The notes beneath the pieces are model-generated. The model made no database searches. It was not told the origin of the DNA and was given only the letters and a program-made list of their open reading frames with translations. Shown in pieces: positions 51,152-61,442 of a stretch of DNA of 64,000 nucleotides. This DNA is from Chytridium lagenaria (lineage: Eukaryota > Chytridiomycota > Chytridiomycetes > Chytridiales > Chytridiaceae): positions 124,001 through 188,000 of the forward strand of contig JAHLKC010000040.1 in NCBI GenBank assembly GCA_025449115.1, given 5' to 3'. The stretch's first letter is position 1; every line of letters begins with the position of its first letter. A program made the translations under genes and the position numbers.

Positions 51152-52057
51152 ACGATATTTTTTATTTCCATTCCTTTTGTTTGTCTTATTTCGTGTAGGT
51201 TTGACATATAAAAGAAAATTACCAACTTGCCTATTCCGTATAGTTCTTCCAATGGCGTTCGTGAAAATGTACCCACCCCTACTCACTTCACTTTTATGAG
51301 CTCCCAAATATATATTAATCATCAAGTACTCGCAGGCCTTCTTCCATAAGAGCGATGAAACTAACTTGTTTTTTTGGAGAACTTTTGTTTTGTAATCTGT
51401 CAAAACTTTAAATTAGTTACTCGAGCGTTGAGATTTTATAGTGAAAGCCGCAGTTTATTTTCCCATTAAAAGTGCATATCTGAAAGCACCGTAAAGAGAA
51501 CAGACGGCAGCGAACTTTGATGTGGAATGGCCCCATTTCGTCAAATCAATAACTCTTATCACATCCGCAATCACGCCATTCTCAACAACATACTTTCTTT
51601 CGTCTACGAAAAAAAGCTGAAAAACTATAGCATCCCAAAAACACACTCCAGCGAAGAAAAAAAAAACAACAACATAGTCTGGCAAAACAGCAGCATAGAA
51701 TATCAAAAATGCTTATGGTTGGAAATTCTCCAAAACACTGAAAAAAGCAACAGAGTGACTGCAAAAAAAAGAGAAGAAAAAAAAGGGTTCAAAAATGGAA
51801 GGTTTTAGGTTAATACTCTTCATGGAAGTAGAAAGAAAGACCTCAAAAAGTAAGTGAAGGAAAGAAAAGTTTTTTTAGATGAGCGAATTGCCAAAATAGT
51901 AAAAAGGGGAACTGGTAAAAAAAACTTGACAAAGAGATTGCTTTACGCTCGACAAATGAGAGAGACGGAAACCACAACATAAGAAACCAAATGAATGAAG
52001 GGGAAAAAGTAAAGTTCGCGGGGTGGGAATGTCCGGGTGAAAAAAAAATAGGTGACC
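51152..52057. other. A-rich spacer between convergent genes
   Basis: About 0.9 kb separating the 3' ends of the BRO1 and TRP-type channel genes. From 51600 onward the + strand is A-rich with many A runs. Open frames here (for example Phe-rich ones on the minus strand) are composition artefacts. Confidence 0.4.
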
Positions 52058-55000
52058 CTATTCATCACGCCTGTTCTTAATTCTTCTCCTCTTCCCAGCC
52101 ACCACATTCGTCTCGCCGTAAAGTGGTGAATTCTCGTCAAACGACGCAATCATTCTCACAGGTCGATTCCACACCCTGCTTAAACTCCAACAAGAAATCC
52201 TACACCAAAAAAAAATTATAAGCCAATGCGCAACAAAGAAAAAAAAAAGGGCAAAACAAAAAACAGAGGGGAAAGAAAACTCACATAGATATATCCGCTC
52301 CATTTCGGCTTCTCCTGCTTCTCTTTTGCAGAAGTCCCCACCGTCAAATCCGCAACACTCCCCGCAAGATCCTGCGCCTTGGAATTATCCTCATCGATCC
52401 TCTTCTGCGGTTTCACAATGGTCGCAGCCCTCGGAATCCCAATACGTGTGATAGGTTGGAGTTTCAGCCCCGCACCATCATGTTTTCGGTGTCGCTGCTG
52501 ATGTTGAAATCAGCAATCAGTTTTTTCATCCATTTCCATGATGAGAGACGCCCAGGTCAGGCGCCATTGCTTTTCTGCGTCGTTTTGGATCTAGGAATGG
52601 TGAGTGGGTGGCATGGGATGGGGACTGTTTTACCATTGCAAAGGTGTTGTTTTAACATGGCGATGAAGACGTTGAGGAGGAGGATGGTGATGGTGAGAAC
52701 GGCAATCTATACAATGTATAATTAAGAATTGATGGAGATTGAATAAATTCAACATATTTATCGATACTTTACCATGAACAAAATAAGCGTCAACGTCGGA
52801 ACGTTCGTATCTCTAAGGTCATCTACGCAAAGAACAGTCAATAAACATCCAAACAGAAAAAAAAGAAAAAAAAAGGAAAAAGCAAACCGCAACTCACCAT
52901 AACTGTTCTGTCCAAACACAAACCTAATCCCCAAACAAACCCTCCACCCAGCCAATGCCAATCGTTCAAACCAGGGTTCGGGGAATCCCCACCCGTCCGT
53001 CTGGCGAAATCAGCGAGGGGCGCGATCTGGAGGTACAGCGCTTCGAGAATCCAATGACAAACACAGAGATGAGGGCACAAACCAGATCAAGTCGGTGGTG
53101 ACGATACGGAAAAAGATGACAACGAGGGGTCCGAGTTACGATTGCCTTTGGAGAAATAGAGGAGGGAGATCCAGCTTAAGCATGTTTGAGTTAGCGTTTT
53201 ATGGAACACGAAAGATAGAGGATAATTTAAACCAAAAGTAAAAAGATGATAGAAATCTAAGGGGACTAAAGAGGTCTACAGCAAAATGAAAAAATCAACT
53301 CACCCAAAGATAGCCGCAGCACCCAACAAAGTATTCTCCACAATATCCGACCAGCTGTACGTAAAACTCTAAACACAACCACAGCCACAAACACTGAGAT
53401 ATTCATCCACTGAAACAAATTCTCCAACGACCCAAACCCGCTGAAATATTTCGCCTTGGACGACGAAAATCTCAACACCCTCTCTAATCACACTCGCAAG
53501 GTTGGCTAAAATCAACGCCACCTCTACAAAGAATCGAATGATGGGACTGGAGATCTGTAGCAGTTGGGTGTTTCAACGGTAAGGTCCTCAAGGACAGTGT
53601 TGTTGACGGGTTCACAGACGGTGAAGTTAAAATAGTTGAGACGGTTAGGGCGGTCCACGCGGTAGACGTTGTCGGGCTTATCGTAGAACTGGGCGTTGTT
53701 GGGAGGAGACCAATGGCAACCGAGAGAAGGACAAGGTAAAGAACGAGACGATGAAACGGAGGAAGATACGGTTTCCATAGAGAGTCCATTTGGCTTCCAA
53801 GAGTTTAAGGAAAATGGGAAGATTGATCATTTTAATGTCCTTTAAAAAGGAAAAATAAGTTAGTTAACTAATATAGGCGGAGAGATAACAAGGAATGTAT
53901 GTTTCGTACCTTGTTCTTGTAGCAACTTCAAGACCACCCCTAACGTGGTTCATGGTTTCCTTCTCGACAAAGGTATCAACCTCTGACAAACAATGCCTCT
54001 CTGCCTGATAGGACCAAACTCCCACTGAGTCTGAGCTCTAAACTTGAGTAAAGCCTGCACCATCTCCACCTTCCCATTCTGCACAGCGACAACAACGGCG
54101 TCAACCCCTCACTGTTTGCCAAGCTATCATCCGCCTTTAACATGAGGTCATCCAAATAAAGCTCCCGATCGGCTTCATCAAGATTATTGAATTCCTGTTG
54201 CGACCGAACCTCGAATTTCATCTTGGCAAGGTAATAGTACATTTGCGAGACATGGGGTTTAGCGCTCTTCTTTTCATCGCTCTCCTCTTCTTCGTCTTCG
54301 GCAAGCGTATGTCGCCGTATCGGTGGACGAGGCGAAAAAGACTTTGGAGGCGTGGACCAGATTTCTTCTTCGTTGGTGACGATGGTGTGTTTACCGTTAT
54401 CGTCGACTATACGTGTGCGGATGATATCTCGTGGTGTCAGGGCTGTAACTGCCCCACCAAGCGAGAACGTGGAGGACGTTGTTGCCGAGATGGTCAGTGA
54501 TTTAGGGTCAACACCGACCTCGTTGATGAGGTAACTGACGATGCGGTAGTGGTTGAGACAGGCTGCAAAGGAGAGGACGGTTTCTCCCATCTAAAATATA
54601 AATGTTAGACGATATGAAAAAAAGTTTGAGGATGGGGGGCTTACGTAGAGAGGTCCGTCTTGTCTAAAGAAGGATCGACGGCTCTGCAGGTGTGGACGTC
54701 GGCTCCAACTTTAATAAGCCTCTTAAGCATGGTAGGATCGTCTCCATATACAACAACGGCAATATGTGCGGATGCTCTCCCCAGTATCGCTTGCCCTCGT
54801 AAACCAGGTTGACTAGATAAACGTAAAATCAGTCCATGGCGCCAAAGAGTTAAAAACAAGTCTTCCAGTCCTAGTCCTGCGAGCACCTGGAGGCAAAAAA
54901 AGATGACCTTGTAAAAAAAAAGAAAGACATACCAGCTCATGAATAATGTCCTTTTGCTCAAGGAGATAGTCGACAATATCTGTCATTTTACGAAGAAGAG

Positions 55001-55584
55001 CAAACTGCAAAACCGTCTCCCCTTCAAAAGCGTTCAAGAAGGATATGATGACCATAAGTCCTCCTAAACTCATCCTTATACATCTTGACATGTTTCCGCC
55101 AACTGCACATGATCGGGTGATGATTTCTCATGATGGTCCAGATGGACAACTTGTTCCCCCAATTTCTCCTCATGATAGCATCTTCATCCCGAAGTTGGAT
55201 GGCAGGATCTTGCACCTTGATCCCAACCTTACTCCCATCAGAAGTAATGATCGATACGAATGATTTAACAAAACCCATAGCGTTCTGAATGAAGGAAGGA
55301 CGCTTTGGTTTAAGACTGAGGGCCCATGTATCGTAGAGTTCGAGGGTTGTTTGGTGTTGGTTGAGGAGGGGGGCGTCGATGTGAATGGCTGTGTAGGTGG
55401 CAGCCAAGGGAGATGAGGGACGGGGATGAGTTGGAGTAGGTGATGAGGGAGGAGGAGTTCGTCGTTGAGGCATGTACTGGAGGTGGTGATTCTGGTTAGC
55501 AGTACCGGGAGCAAGGCCTGTTGATGATGCCTGTACTGATGCAGGAGGTGGAGGTGGTGTGTTGTCAGGCATGACGGACGTCAT
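52058..55584 (-). CDS. Ankyrin-repeat TRP-type cation channel
   Basis: Predicted plasma-membrane cation channel. From ATG 55584 the N-terminus is Pro-rich, then FIQNAMGFVKSFVSIITSDG, followed by ankyrin-like repeats: GETVLQFALLRKMTDIVDYL, ASAHIAVVVYGDDPTMLKRL and GETVLSFAACLNHYRIVSYL. A linker with an acidic insert (LAEDEEEESDEKKSAK) precedes LEAKWTLYGNRIFLRFIVSF, the pre-S1/S1 transition typical of TRPV-like channels (L-x-x-KW). Further membrane segments follow (FQWMNISVFVAVVVFRVLRT, GPLVVIFFRIVTTDLI). The pore/S6 part reads GIRFVFGQNSYGDLRD then LTLILFMIAVLTITILLLNV with FIAMLN, and the post-S6 TRP-like helix WRLTWASLIMEMDEK. The tail is basic and ends at TAG 52058. Short introns are frequent. 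The membrane domain contains several frame changes, so exon details are approximate. Confidence 0.82.
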
Positions 55585-56586
55585 TCACTCCCCCTCTGGA
55601 TACTATAAATATGAAAAAGGACGTTTTCCCACACTATAATAAAATAGTAATATTTACTCGAACACCAGGGACTTTGCAACAGTATCAGTAATAAAGTAAT
55701 CAATCAAAAATGAAAAGAAAAAAATATTAGTTCATTAATTATTAATTATTATCTATGTATGCAATTAATTAATTAATTAGTATCGAAATGGCGAGGCGTC
55801 CTTGGTTATTCGTGTAACCATATCTGAGTGATACAATGAATGTGTTTGAAATAAAAATAAAAATAAAAATCTTTTTTTGGTCTCTCATAGAGGACGGCTT
55901 GTCAGTTCCCTCTCAATTCCAAAAAAAAAAAAAAGGAAAAGAAAGAAAAGATGACGGCTCATATTTTGTCAACCTCATCTCAGTCATCCCCTTTCCTATT
56001 CATAACAGCATAAGATAAAATGAAAAAAACCCAACTCCAACGAGACGACGGACATGAATCACTAAAATAAGAAAGCAGCCATTATTCTTAGTAAAAACAG
56101 GCTCTGGTGAGATTGCACCTTCCCTCTCTGATCTTTGGAAATATGATTTGGATTGAGACCAAGGTACTGATAGCTTTTGTGGGTTCAAAGTTATATACTC
56201 AGCGGTATTGGTGGTGGCGAGCGCCTTGAATAAATTGCGTATGTATGCGAGAAACCCCTTCCTTCTGTGAATGGTGCACGTCCATCCATTATAAAGGTGT
56301 AGTTGTAAATTTCCTGGCAGTTCCAAATTTTTGCAGACAACAATGAAACGTGTCAATTTAACAAACGAAAAGACCCTTTTTTTATAAAATGCAAGACCAT
56401 GAACCTTTATGTATCTGTCACAATGCACAAAAACCAGGAAAGTTGTGAAGGGGATGCGTTTCCGAAAAGAAAAAAAACCGAAAATGAGTAAAGGCGTGTT
56501 GGGCAAAGAACTTAAATGCACGATACAAAAAAGAAGAAAAAGAGAAAGGGAAGGTAGAAGAAAGGCGGGTGTTGATTTCACTGATT
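55585..56586. other. AT-rich gap with TTAA repeats
   Basis: About 1 kb. Next to the channel start it is AT-rich, with a run of TTAATTAATTAATTAG at about 55765-55780 and poly-A near 55922. The rest has only composition-driven open frames (a 212-codon minus frame at 56000-56638 lacks any coherent domain). It includes the channel gene's promoter and the 3' UTR of the secreted protein gene. Confidence 0.4.
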
Positions 56587-58400
56587 TCACATCATCACAC
56601 CCATCACCAAAAACCCGACCAAACCCGCGACGCCCCACTCCACGCGTCCCGCACTCGAAAGCACCACAATATCATTGTTCGGGGCCGCGTTGGCGTTGGC
56701 GGCATTCGCTCCAGCCGTGCTAACGGCGGCGGATGACGGAAGGGGTGCGCCTGTCGGGATGTAAGCGTATGAATCGTCATCGTCGTCATCGTTGTCATCG
56801 GTGATGGTCGCGACACTGCCATTGGGGGAGGGAGCTGCGACGGGGACGTTGTTGTTCCACGCTTTAGGAGAGGGGGAGGCGATGACGCCTGGGTTGATAG
56901 GGGCGGCGGGGACGATGGGGTTAGCGTTTATAGGAGCGGCAGGGGCGGCGGGGACGGCGTTGATAGGGGCGGCGGGGGCAGCGGGGACGGCGTTGATAGG
57001 GGCAGCAGGGGCGGCGGGGGCAGCGGGGGCGGGAGCTGGGTTGACGGCTGGAGCGATTTCAATGTCGGGGAAGGTGGGGAATTGCGGGTTCTGGACGGGC
57101 TTTGGGGAGACGGGAGGGGAGGCAGGGGGTGCTGCTGGGGCCGGAGCCATGGGAGGTGTAGCGGGAGCAGGAGCCATGGGAGGTGTAGCAGGAGCAGGAG
57201 CCATGGGAGGTGTAGCAGGAGCAGGAGCCATTGGAGGTGTAGCAGGGGCCATGGGAGGCGTAGCCGGAGCAGGGGCCATGTGAGTGTTCATGGGGGTGGC
57301 AGCAGCAGCAGCCGCGGTGGAGGTCATACCATGCTTGTTCTTATGGGGTTTAGCCGTAGGCATAGGCATTGAGGGGGACGGAGTCGGGGGCATTGGAGTT
57401 TGAGCTGCGGGGGCGACGACGGTGACGGGGCTAGTCGTGATCATGATGGTCTTCTTCTTCTTGGGCTTGGTGGGGGTTGTTGAACGACGGGTTGTGGTTG
57501 AGTAACGACTGGGGCGACGACAGGGACGTAAGGACGTTGAGAGGGTTTTTGGACGACCACGGGAGGTTTTTGGTGAACAGGGGAAGGTTTTTGGACGACA
57601 GGGGGTTGAACTATGACCGGCACAGGCTTGTTGATGGGTTTCTGGGGGGCCGGGGCGGGTGATACTACGACGGGGCGTGTTGGAGGAGGAGCGGGAGCAG
57701 GTGCGACCACGACGGGAGGGGGTGCGGGAGCAGGTGCGACCACAACGGGAGGGGTGGTGCGGGTGCTACGATGACGGGAGCGTTGACGGGAGGAGGTGGG
57801 GCTTGAGGAGCAGGAGGAGCAGGTGGAGGAGGAGGAGGGGGCAGCAGCACCGCCGATCACAGCAATATCAGAACAACCAAGATAGAAACCTCCATCCTCG
57901 TTACTACCCCACAGCCACTTCAAAACAGCCTGATTCGAAGTCTGTCCGGCGGGAAGGGTGACGGTGAAAGTAGCGAGGTCATTGTTGATGCCACGAGCGA
58001 GTTCAACGAATGGAGTTCCAGTACCGTATTGGATGGAGATGAAAACTCCAGGATCTGAGGCATGGTCTATAGTGACGTCCCAGTCGACTTTGAGGGCGGA
58101 TCCAGCTTGAACTGTTTTTGACGACACGTCCAGGAGGAAAAATGTCGCAGTCTGGGAATCCAGGATCAGGGAATGCTTTTGTAATGTTGCCAATGTATTT
58201 AATTCCAATTCCTTCTGCCATGCCCGTCCTTGCGGCTGTTAAAGATGAAAAGTGTTAATTAAATCCTTACTTCGTATCCATATTATAATGAACTAATTTA
58301 ATTTATACATACTTGGCTCTGTTAAGATGGCATGAGCATCAACCAATGTTGAGAGAAACGAAAGCGCAGCAATGAAAGAAGCAGTCGAAGTGAACATCAT
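56587..58400 (-). CDS. Secreted LPMO-like protein with Pro-rich tail and GPI signal
   Basis: Predicted extracellular, wall-attached protein. ATG 58400 opens a signal peptide, MFTSTASFIAALSFLSTLVD, ending in A-H: after cleavage the mature chain would start with His (HAILTEP), the hallmark of copper-dependent lytic polysaccharide monooxygenases. An intron (GTATGT...TTTAACAG) splits the EPT codons, then TARTGMAEGIGIKYIGNITK, AFPDPGFPDCDIFPPG. After a one-base shift near 58150 come TVQAGSALKVDWDVTIDHAS, FISIQYGTGTPFVELARGIN and KWLWGSNEDGGFYLGCSDIA, resembling the W-x(n)-Y-x-x-C-DI end of fungal LPMO-like domains. A tail of PPVVVAPAPAPP and MAPAPATPP repeats follows. The C-terminus (VEWGVAGLVGFLVMGVMM, TGA 56587) fits a GPI-anchor signal. 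Enzyme activity is not established: the second copper His cannot be assigned with certainty. Confidence 0.7.
56930..57290 (-). repeat. In-frame Ala-Pro tandem repeats in the LPMO-like gene
   Basis: Two coding minisatellites: units of about 27 to 30 bp encoding MAPAPATPP (about five copies, 57150-57280) and about 33-bp units encoding PAAPINAVPAA (three to four copies, 56920-57020). They lengthen the Pro/Ala stalk between the catalytic-like domain and the C-terminal anchor. Confidence 0.8.
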
Positions 58401-59097
58401 CTTGTCCAAAAGTATAGGATTTGGAGGTCAATGGAATGGGATGCCGTATGCAAGTAGAAGTATATATGTCAGCTCGTCCTTCTGTAGGTTTATAATCTTG
58501 GATGTTTGGAGTGAATTGTGAGATGTATGTCGATTACAGATGGTGAGGTTGATGAAAGATGTAAAGTATCGATGACGGCTTCTTGGATGGATTGAGTGAC
58601 GTTTGATGGGGTATGTAGAATGCAGAGTGCAGAAAGAGAGAGGGGAATGCTGTATTGGGGTTTGTTTAAATGATTTTTGAGTTGTTGGTGGTTTGTTATT
58701 AGACAGTAAACGGCTGAGGTAAATAAAAATCCTTATTTGTGTAACGAGTCTCAGGTGTGAAACCGCACAACGAACGGCTAACGTAGTACCAAATGGGTTT
58801 TGCGGTAGTGTAGTACAATAGTATACATTTATGAAAATTGCTTTTTTGAGAGGTTCCACACATATATTAAATAGTAACCTATCAAATCAATGGTGGTAAT
58901 TAATTGATTAATTATTGAAATTGAATATTATCTGCTTTATTATTATTTATAATTTACAACGAATAAGGAAAACATCCACAGCACTAAAAAGCTCACAACA
59001 TTAATAATTATAAATCTATATTTACCTATACCTAAATAAATATTATTTACAACCATCAACTCTCACTACTCCACCATCTACAGAGCAGGAAGGAAAC
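58401..59097. promoter_or_regulatory. Divergent promoter region of two surface-protein genes
   Basis: A 697-bp AT-rich spacer between the starts of the LPMO-like gene and the single-pass membrane protein. It contains TTAATTGATTAATTATT-type sequence near 58895. No specific element identified. Confidence 0.4.
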
Positions 59098-60455
59098 ATG
59101 TTAACGTCAACTCTCGTCGCATGCGCTGCTGCTGCTGTCGTCTGTCTACAAGGGATGCATGTCAATGCTGCTCCTGCTCCTGCTCCCATTCCTGCTCCCA
59201 TGCCGGCTGCTCTCAACCATAACAACAACAACATGAACCATCTTGAAAAGAGACAGATCATTAGGACTCTATCAAGCATTCTCGGTGCTGTGGTGTCAAA
59301 CACTGTTAATTCTCCTCGTACTTCTGCTCCCGCTGCCACCTCTCCTTCATTTCCTCCGGTGCAGACTGGGATTGAAATTACTGTTGAGACTGCGCCTGTT
59401 GATGCACCTGTAACCACGGCTCTAATTCCTGCTGTGAGTATTAAGCTTTCTTCTCCTTTTATTACAATCTCGTTCATTCCATTCCGTTTCATTTTCGTCA
59501 AAACGTATGGAGGGAGTTGGGGGCGACCAGCATATATATAAACTGTCTGTCACTCATACAAAGACCTCATACTCTATTGAAATGGACCAACCTACATACT
59601 CTCTCTCTCTTCGATACTTCGCTTCATCCATCCATCCCTCCACCTCCTCCCCTTTGCTCTTTGATTCACCTTCCTCACAAAACACGCTAAGCTGGCTGGC
59701 CACCCTTGTCGTTTCATCCTGAAACCTAAATTTCAGTTGCCCTTTTTCTTGACAATTCTCGTGATCTGACAAACTCTTCACAGCAAACAATTGACGCGCC
59801 AGTAGACGCAGTCACCTCAGCGCCCCAAGGCATCCTCACATCCCAACCACGCACAACTCTCATCAACAACAACAACAACCCCCAAACTACTTCAGGAACC
59901 TCCGCCACCGACACCTCCGACGCCTCAAACCCTTCCTCCCAGAACACCCAAGGCGCCAGCTCCGACTCTGCCCTGTCTAAAGGCTATGTCATCGCCCTCT
60001 GCATCATCGCGGCCTCCGCCTTGGGCCTCGTCGTCGCCTCCTGGATCTTCCGCAAAACTCTCTGTCGCGCCTCTCGCGACTTCCAATCCCGTCGTTTTGG
60101 CACCGTCGCCCGTCCCAACTCCCCAACAAAAAAGGGCGCATCACCGTTATCCCGTGAACTCGACGATGATGATATCTTTGGTGGGAGGCTGGAGAAACGG
60201 AGACTTGCCCAAGAAGCCGCTGCTAACAATGCTGCCATGGCTGTTCCTGTTGGTGCTGTTTCGTCCATGTCGGTCACAGGTGCGCCACCACCACGATCGC
60301 CTACACCTTTGGATGGACAGCAGATGATGTATTATGGGAATGGTGGGGAGATGTATCCTGCTGCTCATATTCCAGGGCATGGGCCTCCGCCTTCACAAGT
60401 TGGGATGTATGCGCAACCACAGCCACAGCAGTATATGGGTTACCCAAGCCATTAA
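59098..60455 (+). CDS. Single-pass surface protein, signal peptide plus one TM helix
   Basis: Type I membrane protein. Exon 1 (59098-59433) encodes a signal peptide (TSTLVACAAAAVVCLQGMHV), an Ala-Pro spacer and a dibasic site, LEKRQ, of the kind cut by Kex2-type proteases. The ectodomain is Ser/Thr/Pro-rich. A 350-nt intron (GTGAGT...TTCACAG) keeps phase 0, and exon 2 (59784-60455) continues QTIDAPVDAVTSAPQGILTS and a Ser/Asn-rich stretch. One transmembrane helix follows (YVIALCIIAASALGLVVASW), a basic stop-transfer (RKTLCRASRDFQSRR) and a cytosolic tail ending in Gln/Pro/Tyr-rich QPQPQQYMGYPSH, TAA 60453. The layout resembles fungal wall-stress sensors and mucin-like proteins, but no WSC or similar domain is present. 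Function unknown. Confidence 0.85.
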
Positions 60456-61442
60456 CTTCCACTCTATTACTTCAAATATTCCGGCCCAAGGCAACCTGTA
60501 ATTGTCTGTCCCTCCATTTACCATTTCTCTTAGCTGTTCTTTCCATCACAAAATTATTTCATTATTCCTTTTATGCATTTTTATGTGAGGAATCTGAACG
60601 AGACCCTGTCTATCATGGTTTTGTTTATTTCCCCAACATTTGACTTTCATTGTTATCCTTTTCCTTGCAATACGGTTTCCCATACCACCCCTTCACCCAT
60701 TCTCTTGCTTATTTCATGTTGTTTACCGTTCATTAATATCATACCTTTACCTTTTCCGTCTGTTTGGTTGCAATGTATGATGTAACAAGAAATATATTTA
60801 AGATAAACCATTTCATTGAAATAAAAACTTACCTGTGCTTGTTATTACATCACAAAGTTTTTAAGAAATTTATCAGTTAAATACTATTCATCATGTGGCG
60901 TGGTTTACTGGATATTTCATTGAAAGTTTGAGAGGATACTGACCGACACCCTTGCTAAAGGGATAAGAGTATAAATACCTCATGGCCCTAAACATCTAAA
61001 CGTTTTATTTAGACGTTTTATTTATTCATTTCAACGCATACCATCCAACATTGCTACTACATCTATTTTTTTTTTGACTGTGTTTATTTCTGCTTAATTG
61101 TTGTAAAGTGCAGTATTCAGGAAAGAGGATATCGACTGCTCCCGTTAGATACGAAATATATCATAATTTATAGTATCGAGTAAGAGACCTTCCTGAATCA
61201 AACTTAACTACTTTTTTCTCCAAACATCACCACAGAAAAAAATCAAACATATGTGAGTTTGATTTGAATTATTTACTTGGAAAAAGGGCAAAATGACTGC
61301 ATGCAATTCAACTTTTCAAAGGGAGAAAACAAATGTGGGTTTTCAGTTTCTTTTAAAACAGACAAGCAATGATCAAAACACAACAGAAAAAACCCATTCT
61401 TTTCCATGTCATTACCCAACTTTGACATTTAATCACCCCAGC
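60456..61442. other. AT-rich convergent spacer
   Basis: About 1 kb between the 3' ends of the single-pass protein and transporter genes. It has a short direct repeat ACGTTTTATTTAG at about 60999-61021 and poly-T near 61063. No gene seen. Confidence 0.35.

Noticed and set aside
56000..56638. 212-codon minus frame with hydrophobic stretches
   Set aside because: There is no coherent domain, it begins inside the 3' end of the LPMO-like gene in another frame, and it lies in its likely 3' UTR.
56792..57283. 163-codon + frame of Gly-Ala repeats
   Set aside because: It is antisense to the Ala-Pro stalk of the LPMO-like gene, open only because of the repeat composition.
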